Positions 21,483-31,639 of a DNA stretch of 64,000 nucleotides are shown in pieces (position 1 is the stretch's first letter; each line of letters opens with the position of its first letter). The DNA lies in NCBI GenBank assembly GCA_963580285.1, contig OY757016.1, positions 41,555,124 to 41,619,123 on the forward strand. The letters are read 5' to 3'. This stretch comes from Lucinisca nassula. Its lineage: Eukaryota; Mollusca; Bivalvia; Lucinida; Lucinidae. The position numbers were made by a program, and so were the translations under genes. Under the pieces are notes generated by a model, which saw only the letters and a program-made list of their open reading frames with translations, was not told the origin of the DNA and did not search any database.

Positions 21483-21762
21483 CATCACGAAAACACGCCT
21501 ATATAATTTTGACCCCCTTGAACCCCACTTTTATACAGTAAAACTGGAGTTTCAGAGGGTATACCTTATTTTTCTTATTTCTGCTTTAAAATATAGATTG
21601 TGGGTACTCGTTAGAGCCGCCTCGAGGAGGCGGTGCTAACGAGTGCCCACAATCTATATTTTGAGCAGAAATAAGAAAAAATATCACAATTTTTCATCTT
21701 AAAATCTTCATTTTTCGGCAATAAAAGTGGCAATGTATTTGTATAGGCGTGTTTTCGTAATG
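21483..21762. mobile_element. Family A hairpin MITE
   Basis: CATCACGAAAACACGCC start, hairpin centre GCCGCCTCGAGGAGGCGG, and GGCGTGTTTTCGTAATG end. Confidence 0.75.
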
Positions 21763-21794
21763 AGATCACGGGTATTTTTGTACGCCAAACACAA

Positions 21795-22065
21795 CCGACC
21801 CTGCCCGTCGGGGCTTAAAGAAATAAAATGGGCTGCAAGATGCTTCCACAGAATGCACATGGGTGCTGGTAAACAGCTGAGAGGATTTAAAACTACCAAG
21901 GAAAAGTGGCGCGAGTCAGACCGTCCATACATATAAATCCTATTGGTTTAATTGGACGGCAGGGCTTGAGATGTCATTTCATCTCATTGTTGGGTAAAAG
22001 TCCCCCCAAAATGGAAGCAACGTCTCCAAAATGACCTATGCAGTGTTGACAGGGACATCAAACAA
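21795..22065 (+). mobile_element. SINE-T retroposon
   Basis: Plus-strand copy with GCCCGTCGGGGCTTAAAG, the GTCCATACATATAAATCC segment, GGAAGCAACGTCTCC and AGTGTTGACAGGGAC, with a short CAAA tail. Confidence 0.65.
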
Positions 22066-22098
22066 AATACTCCAATCATAGATTGTGGGTGCTCATAA

Positions 22099-22379
22099 CA
22101 TCACGAAAACACGCCTATATAATGATGACCCCCTTGAACCCCACTTTTATATACTAAAACTGGGGTTTCCGGGGGTATAACTTATTTTCTAATTTCTGCT
22201 CTAAAATATAGATTGTGGGTACTAGTTAGAACCGCCTCGATGAGGCGGTTCTAACGAGGGCACACAATCTATATTTGGAGCAGAAATAAGAAAAATATCA
22301 CAATTTTTCATCATAATTTTTTTTTATTTTTTCGGCGATAAAGGTGGCAATGTATGTGTATAGGTGTGTTCGCGTAATG
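22099..22379. mobile_element. Family A hairpin MITE
   Basis: CATCACGAAAACACGCC start, GAACCGCCTCGATGAGGC centre, and GTGTTCGCGTAATG end. Confidence 0.75.
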
Positions 22380-22516
22380 AGAAATACATCAATTACACTA
22401 CCCACCGTATATTTCTAGCAAAATTAAAGAAAAGAACAGGATATGCAGGTTCATGTTCACTGACTGGTTAGGGTTAGCTTTACATTCCATTCGGGTACTA
22501 GTAGCTGCACTGTCTG

Positions 22517-22793
22517 CATTACGATAACATATCCGTGTGATATAGTGCATCTTTTACCCCTCAAAAAAGGTAATTTTTCTGATGAAAATTTGAAATAATT
22601 TTCTTATTTACACTCCAAACATAGGTTTTGGGTGCTCGTTAGAACCGCCTCGTTGAGGCGGTTATAACGAGTTCCACAACCTATGTCTAGGAGCAGAAAT
22701 AAGGAAAATAATGTTTTCCCCCTAAACCCCAGTTTTCTCTATATAAAGTTGGGTTTAGGGGGATCTTTATTTTACGGACTTGTTCACGTGATG
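22517..22793. mobile_element. Family B hairpin MITE
   Basis: Starts CATTACGATAACATATCCG and ends ACGGACTTGTTCACGTGATG. The inner arms and hairpin (GAACCGCCTCGTTGAGGC) are shared with family A, but the terminal ~35 bp differ. Confidence 0.7.
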
Positions 22794-23029
22794 TGATTTA
22801 AAAGCTTAGCCATAAAATCATCTGAAATCAGGACTAATAATAAGATTACAACCACATGCTGATAATTTCTACATCCCAAGGCAAAAGCTGTCAAACAAGT
22901 GATTTATTCATATGCTCAGATTGAGCAACTTTTAGGCAGTTATACCTAAGACTATTCATTGAAAAAAGTAGTTTAACGCTGGTTAACTTTTATGGATTCA
23001 TCTTTTTTATTATTAAACGGATTGAAAGG

Positions 23030-23323
23030 GACCCTTTTCTCAGAAAACCATATTTTTTCTGGTCAAATATTGTGAACTTTTCCTTATTTAGACTGCAAAC
23101 ATATGCTGTGGGTGCTCGTTAGAACCGCCTCATTGAGGCGGTTCTAACGAGTACCCACAACCTATGTTTTGGAGGAGAAATAAAGAAAATAATGTATACC
23201 CAGTAAACCCCATTTATATCTTAGAGCAGAAAAAGAAAATAATGTGTACCAAATAGACCCTATTTTCCTCTATATTAAGTGGGGTTTAGAGGGGTATTCA
23301 TTAGGACTCGTTAACCTGATGTG
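23030..23323. mobile_element. Family B hairpin MITE, partial
   Basis: Hairpin GAACCGCCTCATTGAGGC with ATGCTGTGGGTGCTCG arm. The right half has an internal ~55-bp partial duplication, and the element ends CTCGTTAACCTGATG. The left terminus is lost. Confidence 0.6.
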
Positions 23324-23508
23324 ATTTACGATTAAATTGTAACCTATATATAGCCAATGATTAAAGCCAGTGATAAAGTGAGTGGCAAATCACAAGGCAA
23401 AAATCGTGACGCGTAGAGCCGCCGTTTTATGGCGTTTTGCGACGTAATCGGTCGTTTCCTTGACGAAAGGCGGAGTAACGTCTTTTTAATGCATAAAGCA
23501 CATAACAA

Positions 23509-23730
23509 AAAAAAAAAAAAAAAAAAAAAAAAAAACATTTGAGCTATGTGTTATGGAAGCATAATGTCCGTATCCTAGATGATCAGTTGTCATTGTATTG
23601 TGTTGATGTACTCTGTATTACTCTCTGTCAATTGTGGTACCCACGGAGAGGGCAAATATAGGCGAAGCCTACGCCCAATCCGCGCCATATATATATATAT
23701 ATTCAAAAAAAAAAAAAAAAAAAAAAAAAG
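23509..23730. repeat. Low-complexity: two poly-A runs and (AT)n
   Basis: Poly-A at about 23509-23536 and 23706-23729, with a TATATATATA tract just before the second. Such runs may be retroposon tails. Confidence 0.75.
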
Positions 23731-23813
23731 ATAATCATTACTGATTTGCTCGTAACCGGTTATTTGATATTTACAATTTACTACCCAAAGTTGTGCCTAA
23801 AATAGCTGGATGA

Positions 23814-23886
23814 CTGGCAAACAGTGCAGACACTGATGAGACGCCGCGTTCTGCGGCGTCTCATCTGGGTCTGCACCGTTTGCTCA
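23814..23886. repeat. Family D foldback
   Basis: GGCAAACAGTGCAGAC arm, GAGACGCCGCG/CGCGGCGTCTC-type stem, and GTCTGCACCGTTTGC partner. Confidence 0.7.
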
Positions 23887-24166
23887 GGCCTGTCTGTTCA
23901 AATACATATGATAAACTACAAAAATAGTAGCTGCCATGCTCAGACAGAAAGCCAGACAGGTAAAACTATGATCAAATCTTCATTGATTACCAATCGATTA
24001 TCGATCTCAATGGACAGGACTGATAATCCATTATCTTTTCAGTTCCGATTAGCCAGCTCTAATGATGACTGATATTAGGAATAAATAAATAAACATTACA
24101 AAAACAAGTAACTGCACGAGTTGCACTCAAACATGTTGGCGAGATTTCTTCAAACAATGGCGGAAT

Positions 24167-24450
24167 CATAACGAAAAAACGCCTATATAACTTTGACCCC
24201 CTTGAACCCCACTTTCATATAGTAAAACTGGGGTTTACAGTGGTAAACCTTATTTTTTCTTATTTCTGCTCTAAAATATAGATTGCGGGTACTCGTTAGA
24301 ACCGCCTCGATGAGGCGGTTCTAACGTGTCGCCACATTCTATATTTTGAACAGAAATAAGAAAAATATCGCAAATATTCGTTTTAAAATTTACATTTTTT
24401 TTTTCGGCTGTAACATTACAATGGATCTGTATAGGGGTGTTTTCGTAATG
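24167..24450. mobile_element. Family A hairpin MITE
   Basis: CATAACGAAAAAACGCC start, GAACCGCCTCGATGAGGC centre, and GGGGTGTTTTCGTAATG end. It lies about 300 bp from the 3' end of the GPCR gene. Confidence 0.75.
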
Positions 24451-24526
24451 GTTTGAGAGAATATGAAGAAATCAACAGCATTTAGTCGACTTTCAGTGTG
24501 TTAGAATTGAAATTGGCCATCTATAG

Positions 24527-24676
24527 TGCGTGATTTGTTGAGAAATATGTCACAGTTTGTCGTTCAGTTGTAAGTCGATAAATCACTCGTTCTACACGAT
24601 TGCATTTTGATCTACCTTACAATTGACCCCTAGAGAGTGATATACTACTCAACAAATCACTGCTAGAGCTGATGTA
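24527..24676. mobile_element. Foldback MITE (family G), second copy
   Basis: Arms GTGATTTGTTGAGAAATATG and ACTCAACAAATCACTGCTAG match the element at 13560-13725; the centre has diverged. Confidence 0.5.
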
Positions 24677-24756
24677 TTTCTTAAGCGACACAGAAATACA
24701 GTACAGTCAGTTCAGACTTTACCAAAGCATACTGGTAGATCTTGGAGCAGTATAAA

Positions 24757-25761
24757 TCACTTGGAAAGAGAGTTATCGGGTGGTGTGTGCTTAAATTTAA
24801 AAAGTGCCTTAATTGCTTGCACATGTGCCGTGTTAGTTAATGTGAAAAGCGCCGGGTTAACAAAACTACCAAGTGACATTATTCCATATGCTAGTCTATG
24901 AACAAGAGCCGGAAACAGTGTCAGATCAGGGTCGATAACTCTAAACGTCAAGTATGGTAAACAACAAACAGAAAAACCAAATGAGGCTACAGCTACCATT
25001 TTAGACGCTTGAATGGCCAGTCTTTTACCACTTGCAACAAACGCGATGGAGAACGTTTGCCTCCTGTCTTCGACATGTGAGCGAATATAAACGACAACTT
25101 TCCCATAAATCACCATTGTTGTTATATATAGCAACAAGAAATATATCCATTCAACATACATATAAATGGGTTTTTCCGTACTGATCACACATATTCTGAA
25201 AACGCTACTGAACCGGATATCCGGTTTTGAAAATATTATCGGCATTGATATAATCAAAACCGGAAAAAGCCATGAAAGAAATATATAGGCCGTTGTACGT
25301 GTCCAGTTGAACATTTTGTTGTAAACATATCTTGGCTTTGTGACGTAAGAATACCGATTGAACGCAACAATCGGAAACGAGGTTATCGTCTGGAAGGTAG
25401 CAACGTGCACAACAACACTCGAGAGTTTGCAAAGTGGGTCTGGTATACCCGATTCGCCATGCAACATTTTTACAGTGTGTACAGGGTAGAACACTAAACA
25501 CAGAGCTAATTCACTCAGTGATATCACAACAATCATAACTCCAAGTGGTGTCCTCTGTTTCTTGGAAGCAAGAATAGCTACAGTTAGAGTAATGTTGAAT
25601 ATAGTTCCAGCGATGCTTGCAAACGCGTATAGTATGCAAGGAAGCAATATTTCGGCTACCCAAGAAGTTATGACGTAGGCATTTTCTGCTTGTAACTCGT
25701 CCGTCAGGTTCCAATCATCCGAAGTGTTGTTCATCCTTAATTCGCTTTCAATGCACGTCAT
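24757..25761 (-). CDS. Rhodopsin-type (class A) G-protein-coupled receptor, intronless
   Basis: A 334-residue, single-exon receptor predicted to sit in the plasma membrane and signal through G proteins; the ligand is unknown. Seven hydrophobic segments lie near residues 38-63, 73-97, 113-138, 157-176, 199-223, 253-276 and 286-308. Class A marks are N56 in TM1 (FNITL), C111 and C191 for the extracellular disulfide, NRY at 135-137 in place of DRY, W164 in TM4, CCLPY (266-270) in place of CWxP, and NPALF (302-306) in place of NPxxY. The TM2 aspartate appears replaced by E84. N-glycosylation sequons at N11, N12 and N18 precede TM1. The ATG at 25761 gives a normal short N-terminus; a second methionine at residue 10 is possible. 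The altered TM2 and TM7 residues suggest a divergent, lineage-expanded receptor. I cannot name an orthologue. Confidence 0.85.
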   Translation of the reverse strand: MTCIESELRMNNTSDDWNLTDELQAENAYVITSWVAEILLPCILYAFASIAGTIFNITLTVAILASKKQRTPLGVMIVVISLSELALCLVFYPVHTVKMLHGESGIPDPLCKLSSVVVHVATFQTITSFPIVAFNRYSYVTKPRYVYNKMFNWTRTTAYIFLSWLFPVLIISMPIIFSKPDIRFSSVFRICVISTEKPIYMYVEWIYFLLLYITTMVIYGKVVVYIRSHVEDRRQTFSIAFVASGKRLAIQASKMVAVASFGFSVCCLPYLTFRVIDPDLTLFPALVHRLAYGIMSLGSFVNPALFTLTNTAHVQAIKALFKFKHTPPDNSLSK

Positions 25762-25949
25762 CCGGTTTCATTGACTTGGACATAATGTCGTATGTAGTTT
25801 CTTTCCATTTTTGTGACGTCATGTCCTGCAACATAAATAAAATAAATCAAATCAAAGCAATGACAACACTGTAGATTGGCTCTGAGTGCTGGCAGGGAAA
25901 ATGTTCCTGAACTGAGACTTCAACTGTTTCGTTGAAACCTTAAATTCCA

Positions 25950-26025
25950 GTGTTAGGCAAACAATGTGGAACTATAGCAGAATCCGCGGTCTGTGGCTTC
26001 TGATCTTAAACTACACTGTTTGCCA
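25950..26025. repeat. Family D foldback, diverged
   Basis: AGGCAAACAATGTGGAAC and ACTACACTGTTTGCCAATG arms around a CCGCGGTCTGTGG stem, just upstream of the GPCR gene. Confidence 0.55.
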
Positions 26026-26029
26026 ATGT

Positions 26030-27180
26030 CCCTGTTGAGAGCCCAGTCCAGATTTCACTAACAAAGCTCTCTGACGTCACCAGAAGACGAACGCTGTGAT
26101 AAATAACCGGTACAAGAATCTTGTATAGTCTTTCAAAATGCAGTGAGACGTGACTTCACTTTTAATTTTGGACAAGTCCGTGTTTTAGGTAAGTCGCATT
26201 CAGTTGGGATTTTACATTGGGCGATATAGTTTTACTGTGATTCGTACCCCATCATACTAACCACTTGGCCACGACTTCTACTTAATGGCATTATCAAAAA
26301 ACTTATTTATAATTTTTAAAATCCTGTGACAAAAAGAAATCCGAAATCTGCTTCCCCTAAAACATGGAATGGTCTTGTCATGCTTGAACGTTGAAATCTC
26401 AAAGGTCGTTGATAAATTATACATGGTCAGCAATAGGCACGTTGACAAAAACAGGCGGTAAGCTTCTGTAGTTGATAACTTAGGTCGATTGAGAAACATT
26501 TGACTCAAAAATGCCAAATGTTCGATTGCATCAAGGGACGCTAAGATGTCTTTTTATATATATAATTGCAGTACTTGCCCATTGCCAGCTCTATACGGAA
26601 ATCATAAGGTCATGGATCTTTTATTAGACAGGAACTACATTTTGAGCGGAGGTTTACATGAATCCACATGAATCCGAAGGCATATCCAAAAAGCGACAAC
26701 TAATATACATCTAAAATACTCAATAGATGGTGGATGAGAAGGGTCATCGAGCAACAACTTAAGTCTGGCGACTTCACTCCGTGAATTCACCGACTAAAAA
26801 CCTAGCCCTCAATATGTGACAGGGTGACTGTGCCTTAGACCACAGTCACGCTGTCACGTACTGTGGCTAGATTTTTCTATATTTTAAACGTAACAGAGCG
26901 GCTACGTACTTGATCTATCTACGTTTGCTTTTAAATTTTCAAAACATTAGTGGCATTTCGATATACATGTACGTAATATATACCTAGCAAAACCACATAG
27001 TAAAACGTACGAAAACGTAGACGAAACGCATTCAATACGTTCAAAACCGTAATAAGCAATATACATGGAGGTCCTCAACGTATTTACTATGCTTTAATAC
27101 CTAGGTTTCCTATGTCTAAATATGTTTTGCCACTTTTTATGCTATGTTTTAGTACGTTTCAGTAAGTTTTGGTATGAATT
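26030..27180. other. Intergenic DNA, no gene seen
   Basis: AT-rich sequence. A short inverted repeat near 26805-26865 (CTAGCC...GGCTAG type, with GTGACAG/CTGTCAC) is visible. No coding or known repeat signature. Confidence 0.45.
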
Positions 27181-27217
27181 GCTAGGAATCACTTCCCTGA
27201 ACACTTGACGTAGCTCT

Positions 27218-27513
27218 CAGAAGCCTCCGTGGTGTAGTAGTTATGCTATTCTCCTTGTAAAACAGGGGTCGCAGGATCGATTCCGGGCTTCTCCAGACTT
27301 TTGAATGAGTTTTTAAACCAAGGTCCCGTCTCCATATAATCTTAGCTGTTGGTGAGACGTAAAACTCAAACACTCACTCACTTAACGTAGCTTGCCTGGT
27401 CGCAGGATCGATCCCGGGCTTCTCCAGACTTTCGAATGAGTCTTTAAACCGAGGTCCCGTCTCCATATAATCTTAGCTGTTGGTGAGACGTAAACCTCAA
27501 ACACTCACTCATT
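27218..27513 (+). mobile_element. tRNA-derived SINE (type 1), one full and one partial unit in tandem
   Basis: The full copy at 27218-27385 matches 21219-21395. After ACGTAGCTTGCC a second unit begins inside the B-box region (GGTCGCAGGATCGATCCCGG) and repeats the body to 27513. Confidence 0.65.
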
Positions 27514-27524
27514 TAACGCAGCTT

Positions 27525-27815
27525 GCCCCCGCCCATAGGGGCTTCAAGAAATATATGGGCTGCACGATGCTTCCAGCGGAGCTGAATTCGGCCCGCACAC
27601 TAGTACTGGTAAACCGCTTAGAGGATCTAAGCCTGTCGAGGAACCGCGGTGCGAGGCGGACCGTCCATGCTTATAAACCCTATTGGTTTCATTGGGCGAC
27701 AGGGCTTGAGATGTCATTTTATCTCAATGTCGGGTAAAAGTCCCACAAAATTGGAAGCAACGTCTCCAAAATGACCTTTACAGTGTTGACGGGGACGTTA
27801 AACCTCAAATCAAAC
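27525..27815 (+). mobile_element. SINE-T retroposon, well preserved
   Basis: Full-looking copy: GGGGCTTCAAGAAATATATG, CGCACACTAGTACTGG, AACCGCTTAGAGGATC, GGACCGTCCATGCTTAT, GGAAGCAACGTCTCC, GTTGACGGGGACGTTAAA, then a CAAA-rich tail. It serves as the reference for the other copies in the window. Confidence 0.7.
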
Positions 27816-28039
27816 AAACACATAAAACGTGACAGTGTGGGTCTTAAGTTTTATTACGAAACACGAAAGTTTTTGGCCCGTTTACCATGACTGATTTTAG
27901 TTTTCTTCTCTAGTTCGTAGGGAATTCACAGAATAGAAGTAAATGAGTGAGATTTTATTATCTTAACATGAATATGAATGTTTAATATCGACAAATCAAT
28001 CCTCTCAGTGCTTTGATTATAAAGACCTGATTCAAATAC

Positions 28040-28170
28040 ATGTATTGTTGGAACTCTAACAAGTACCAACAATACGTTTTAACACGAATAGAGAAAATTA
28101 TTTTTTTCATTGTAAAAACACTTTTATTTTCTGTTTAAAACGGGGTTTACAGGGGTATTCATTGTACAAA
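28040..28170. mobile_element. Family B MITE half-element, degraded
   Basis: Has the CTCTAACAAGTACCAACAA arm and GGGGTTTACAGGGGTATTCA end block only; the hairpin itself is lost. Confidence 0.4.
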
Positions 28171-28213
28171 ATTCTTTAGATGGTTTCCCAACGAGAAAAC
28201 ACGAGAAGTTATC

Positions 28214-28474
28214 CATCACGTAAACAAGTCCGTGAAATGAAGACCCACTATGCCCCACTTTATATAGAGAAAAGTGGGGTTTACGAGGATAAACATTATT
28301 TTTCTTATTTTACTCCAAGACATAGGTTGCGGGTACTCGTTAGAACCGCCTCAATGAGGCGGTTCTAACGAGCACCCACAACCTATGTCTGCAGTATATA
28401 TAAGAAAAATATCACGGATTTTCATCAGAAAAATGGCCATTTTGGAGATGTGAAAAAATGCACTATGTCGCCCG
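28214..28474. mobile_element. Family B hairpin MITE
   Basis: Starts CATCACGTAAACAAGTCCG, centre GAACCGCCTCAATGAGGC, and ends at AAAATGCACTATGTCGC. It is in inverse orientation to 22517-22793. Confidence 0.65.
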
Positions 28475-28992
28475 GTATCCTCCACTTGAAATCTATATGA
28501 CGGTACAAAGGTCTACATTCGGAACAATTACGAGTATGGTCTTTAGTGTTAATCTAACGTGTAATATTCTCGGAAAATATTTATTTTTAGACCCATTAGA
28601 AAATCAAGGACATTTTGCTGGAAACAGAAATGAAATGGCTCACTTAAACCATTAATTCAAACATTCTGTTAAGAATGGCATCATCAAACAATGTCGGAAA
28701 TGATTTTAATTGAACATGGCAGTCGTAAAGCTACCATAATGGATAATATTAGTTCGGGACCGTTATTTCAAGTGGCGCCCTCTAAGGATAACTAAAAAAA
28801 AAAAGTCAACCAATTAGGAAGGCATCCTTCTCTCATTACAGCATTACCTGACGAGACGGTATAAAAGAAAAAATACTGAACCTGTCTGTACTTTTGATTT
28901 GCTTCTTTGAATTTAAAACGCTTTTGAGGGACGGTCAAAATGTACATAGAACAGGGTAATCAGCTATGCTCAAGAAACCTTGATATGTTTAA

Positions 28993-29275
28993 CAAATGGA
29001 ACTACGATAGCGCAGTGGTTAACGCGTTCGACTTATGATCGAGAGGTCACACTGTGTGCGTTCGAATCCAGCCACCGGAGGCGTGGTGTGTCCTTTGGCA
29101 AGACACGTTATGACACTGCCCCACTCCACCCAGGTTTAAATGGGTAGCAGTAGTATAAAGGTCACTGCCTCTCTCTCGTGGGCGTGTGAAAACACCCGGA
29201 ATGAGTGTTCGAGAGCGATTCAATAAGCTTGAAGCTTTCAGCGCAATCGAACTAAAATAAATAAGTATAAACTAC
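28993..29275 (+). mobile_element. tRNA-derived SINE (type 2) with conserved-looking central domain
   Basis: Head with GATAGCGCAGTGGTTAACGC and GCGTTCGAATCCAGC (A- and B-box-like). The body has GGCAAGACACGTTATGAC and CCACCCAGGTTTAAATGGG, which resembles the central domains shared by metazoan SINE superfamilies. It ends near AACTAAAATAAATAAG. Confidence 0.6.
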
Positions 29276-29459
29276 ATGTAACTACAGTCAATCTTCAATG
29301 GCTCTTACACCTTTTGGACCAAAATATTTGTTCGAGACAGTGGGAGTTCGAGCCTCTGAGGGTTTGTCATAGCACCAGGCCAGGTGGCATAATATCATTA
29401 GGAAAACATGTCAATGTGAAAAAAATGGCGTCGAACATGGTGTCAGAAATGACAAATAT

Positions 29460-29668
29460 CAGGTATATCTTTTTTATATTTGCTTTCAAAATAGATTGTG
29501 GGTTCTCGTTAGAACCGCCTCAATGAGGCGGTTCTAACGAATACCCACAATCTATGTTCTTGAGCAAAAATAAGGGCAGATAATATATACCCCTGTAAAC
29601 CCCATTTTTTCTCTGTATAAAGTGGGGTTTGGAAGAGTTTTCGTTTCAAGGACTTGTTGTCGTGATGT
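29460..29668. mobile_element. Family B hairpin MITE, left end truncated
   Basis: Centre GAACCGCCTCAATGAGGC and right end AAGGACTTGTTGTCGTGATG. Confidence 0.6.
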
Positions 29669-29892
29669 TATGATATTTTACCATTTTCTTTAGAATTGTG
29701 TACCCGTTAAAATCCGAGGCGATTCTAATGAGAACACAAGACAAGTCCACGATAAATGAAGAAAATTGTCCGAAATATCAAACACGAATATGGCAATGGA
29801 ATAATCCGCCTGAGTTTGGCGTGATTCATTCCTAATAATAGAGGTGTCAGGTTTGTTTCTGTTTGTGGCAAACTTTACAAAAATGAATGTTC

Positions 29893-29970
29893 TTTAAGCA
29901 AACAGTGTAGACCCAGATCAGACGCCGCGTTCTGCGGCGTCTGATCTGGGTCTGCACTGTTTGCCAATGT
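29893..29970. repeat. Family D foldback, near-perfect palindrome
   Basis: Arms AAACAGTGTAGACCCAGATC and its complement, with an inner stem GACGCCGCG/GCGGCGTC: about 32 paired bases per arm around a short loop. Confidence 0.8.
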
Positions 29971-30177
29971 CCCAAAAAAAGCGCCGCTAGGTTGAGGCAT
30001 ATATGGGCTAATAAATTCAGTCAAGGGAAATGTTTCCTGGAGACTCAAAAACAAGTTCGACACAGTCATAGTTAACATGACAAGGGTGTTCGAGCCGTCT
30101 AAGCTTCACTGTAGTAAGATATTGTGCATTAGGAAGTTTGTGTTGCATTTGGATGGTTACTCTGTTCTTAGAACTTA

Positions 30178-31190
30178 TTGCATGCCCCTCGTCGGTTAAG
30201 TATTCGTAGGGACGTTAATGCCTTGGTCACTAATTCGGCGTACCCCGCCCGAGCTATAGTGGACGTGGTGGTCGGCCGAGCTGTCCAAGTCGAGAAGAGG
30301 TCGGAAGCCGGTGTCTGGCTCGGTTTTGACAAAAATTATGCCGTGCGGGGCCTGGAGGGACATCCGCCGGGAATCGGGCGGTGGGTGCCAGATTTTTACG
30401 GGGAAGCATCGGCATATACGCCAGGCGGAAATCGGCAGGTGCACTGCAGGTTACCGACCGTACGGCCGTGTACCTGGCGATTGTTACTAGCCGGCCGAGC
30501 TTCGGTCGATGTCCCGCAGATGTCCGCCCAGTTCCCGGCCGGGCATGGCCCGTCGCCGGGCGAAGGACGGGTTAACACCCGCCGGGAATGGTCCAGCGGT
30601 CCAGGGGTATATAAACTGCATCTTCTCTTGTCTATACAACAAATGCTTCAGCTCGGTTGGTGAGGGAACAACCTTCAATTTGTTGACGTCAAAGAAACCT
30701 TTCTTCGAAGAAAAAAAGCGATACAAGATGCCTCTTATCCCTACTGGTCTGCAAGAAACTGGCACGCATCGGCGAGCATAGTTGAGCGTTAATCAGTGGA
30801 ACGCCGGCAGGAAACCGGTCGGCGATCGAGCGGCGACAGCCGAAACAGGATTCGTCGAGCGGATTCCGCTTGATAACCTGTCGGGCGTCGGCCGAGCGTC
30901 GGCTGATTACTGCCCGATTATCTGATTGGTCGGGGTCCGCTTTATACGACCACCGGATGCCAGCCGATGCTCTCGACATCATCCCGACGTCGGTATGAGC
31001 TCTGCTCGACTTTAATTCGACCTAGAAGTCAGCGAGAACTCGGTGAGAATTTTAAGTGCGAGTTCAAATTTCACCGGGCCCCTCCCGACCACCACCGATC
31101 CCTCAACATCCGGCCGAAAGGACTCCAGCCCGATCTCACCCCAAATCAGTCGCTAACTAGTCGGGCGGGGCTCGAATAGTGACTTGTGAC
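30178..31190. other. GC-rich block of unknown origin
   Basis: About 1 kb of markedly GC-rich DNA with recurring CGGCCGAGC, GTCGGCCGA and GCCGGGCG words, sharply different from its AT-rich neighbours. It includes a TATATAA box at about 30608-30614. An open frame of ~160 codons on the plus strand (30178-30663) shows no recognisable motif and overlaps open frames on the other strand, as GC-rich DNA tends to. It may be part of an LTR element, a promoter/CpG region or foreign DNA. I cannot choose. Confidence 0.45.
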
Positions 31191-31315
31191 CCTGGCATAA
31201 GTGTAATGAAAATTACTACCATAGTATGCAAAGTATCACACTGGTCAATACATACGTACAGGCTGCGTAGCAATCGCAAATGCTTCGTATTTTGGACGCA
31301 CATGCTTCTAAAATG

Positions 31316-31625
31316 GCGTTTGTTTGTTTGTTCCAGTTGAGGTTTAGCGTTCCTGTCAACAATATTTAGGTCATTTCGGAGACGTTGCTTCCAATTTTGT
31401 GGGACTTTTACCCGACATTGAGATGAAATGACATCTCAAGCCGAGCCGTCCAATGAAAACAAAAGGCTTATATGCATTGGACGGTCTGACTCACCCCACT
31501 TTGCCTGGGCAGGCTTAGTCCTTCTAAGCGGCTTACCAGTACTCATGCGTGGTCAGTTCAGCTCTACGTGGAAGCACGATGCAGTCCATCTATTTCTCCA
31601 AGCCCCGATGGACGAGGGCGTATCG
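31316..31625 (-). mobile_element. SINE-T retroposon
   Basis: Minus-strand copy (GTTTGTTTGTTCCAG tail at left) through GAGACGTTGCTTCC, GCATTGGACGGTCTG and the GGCTTACCAGTACTCATG segment. Confidence 0.65.
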
Positions 31626-31639
31626 CAGAACATCGCAGG

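Noticed and set aside
30178..30663. Open frame of about 160 codons in the GC-rich block
   Set aside because: No recognisable motif, overlapping open frames on the opposite strand, and composition alone explains the lack of stops.
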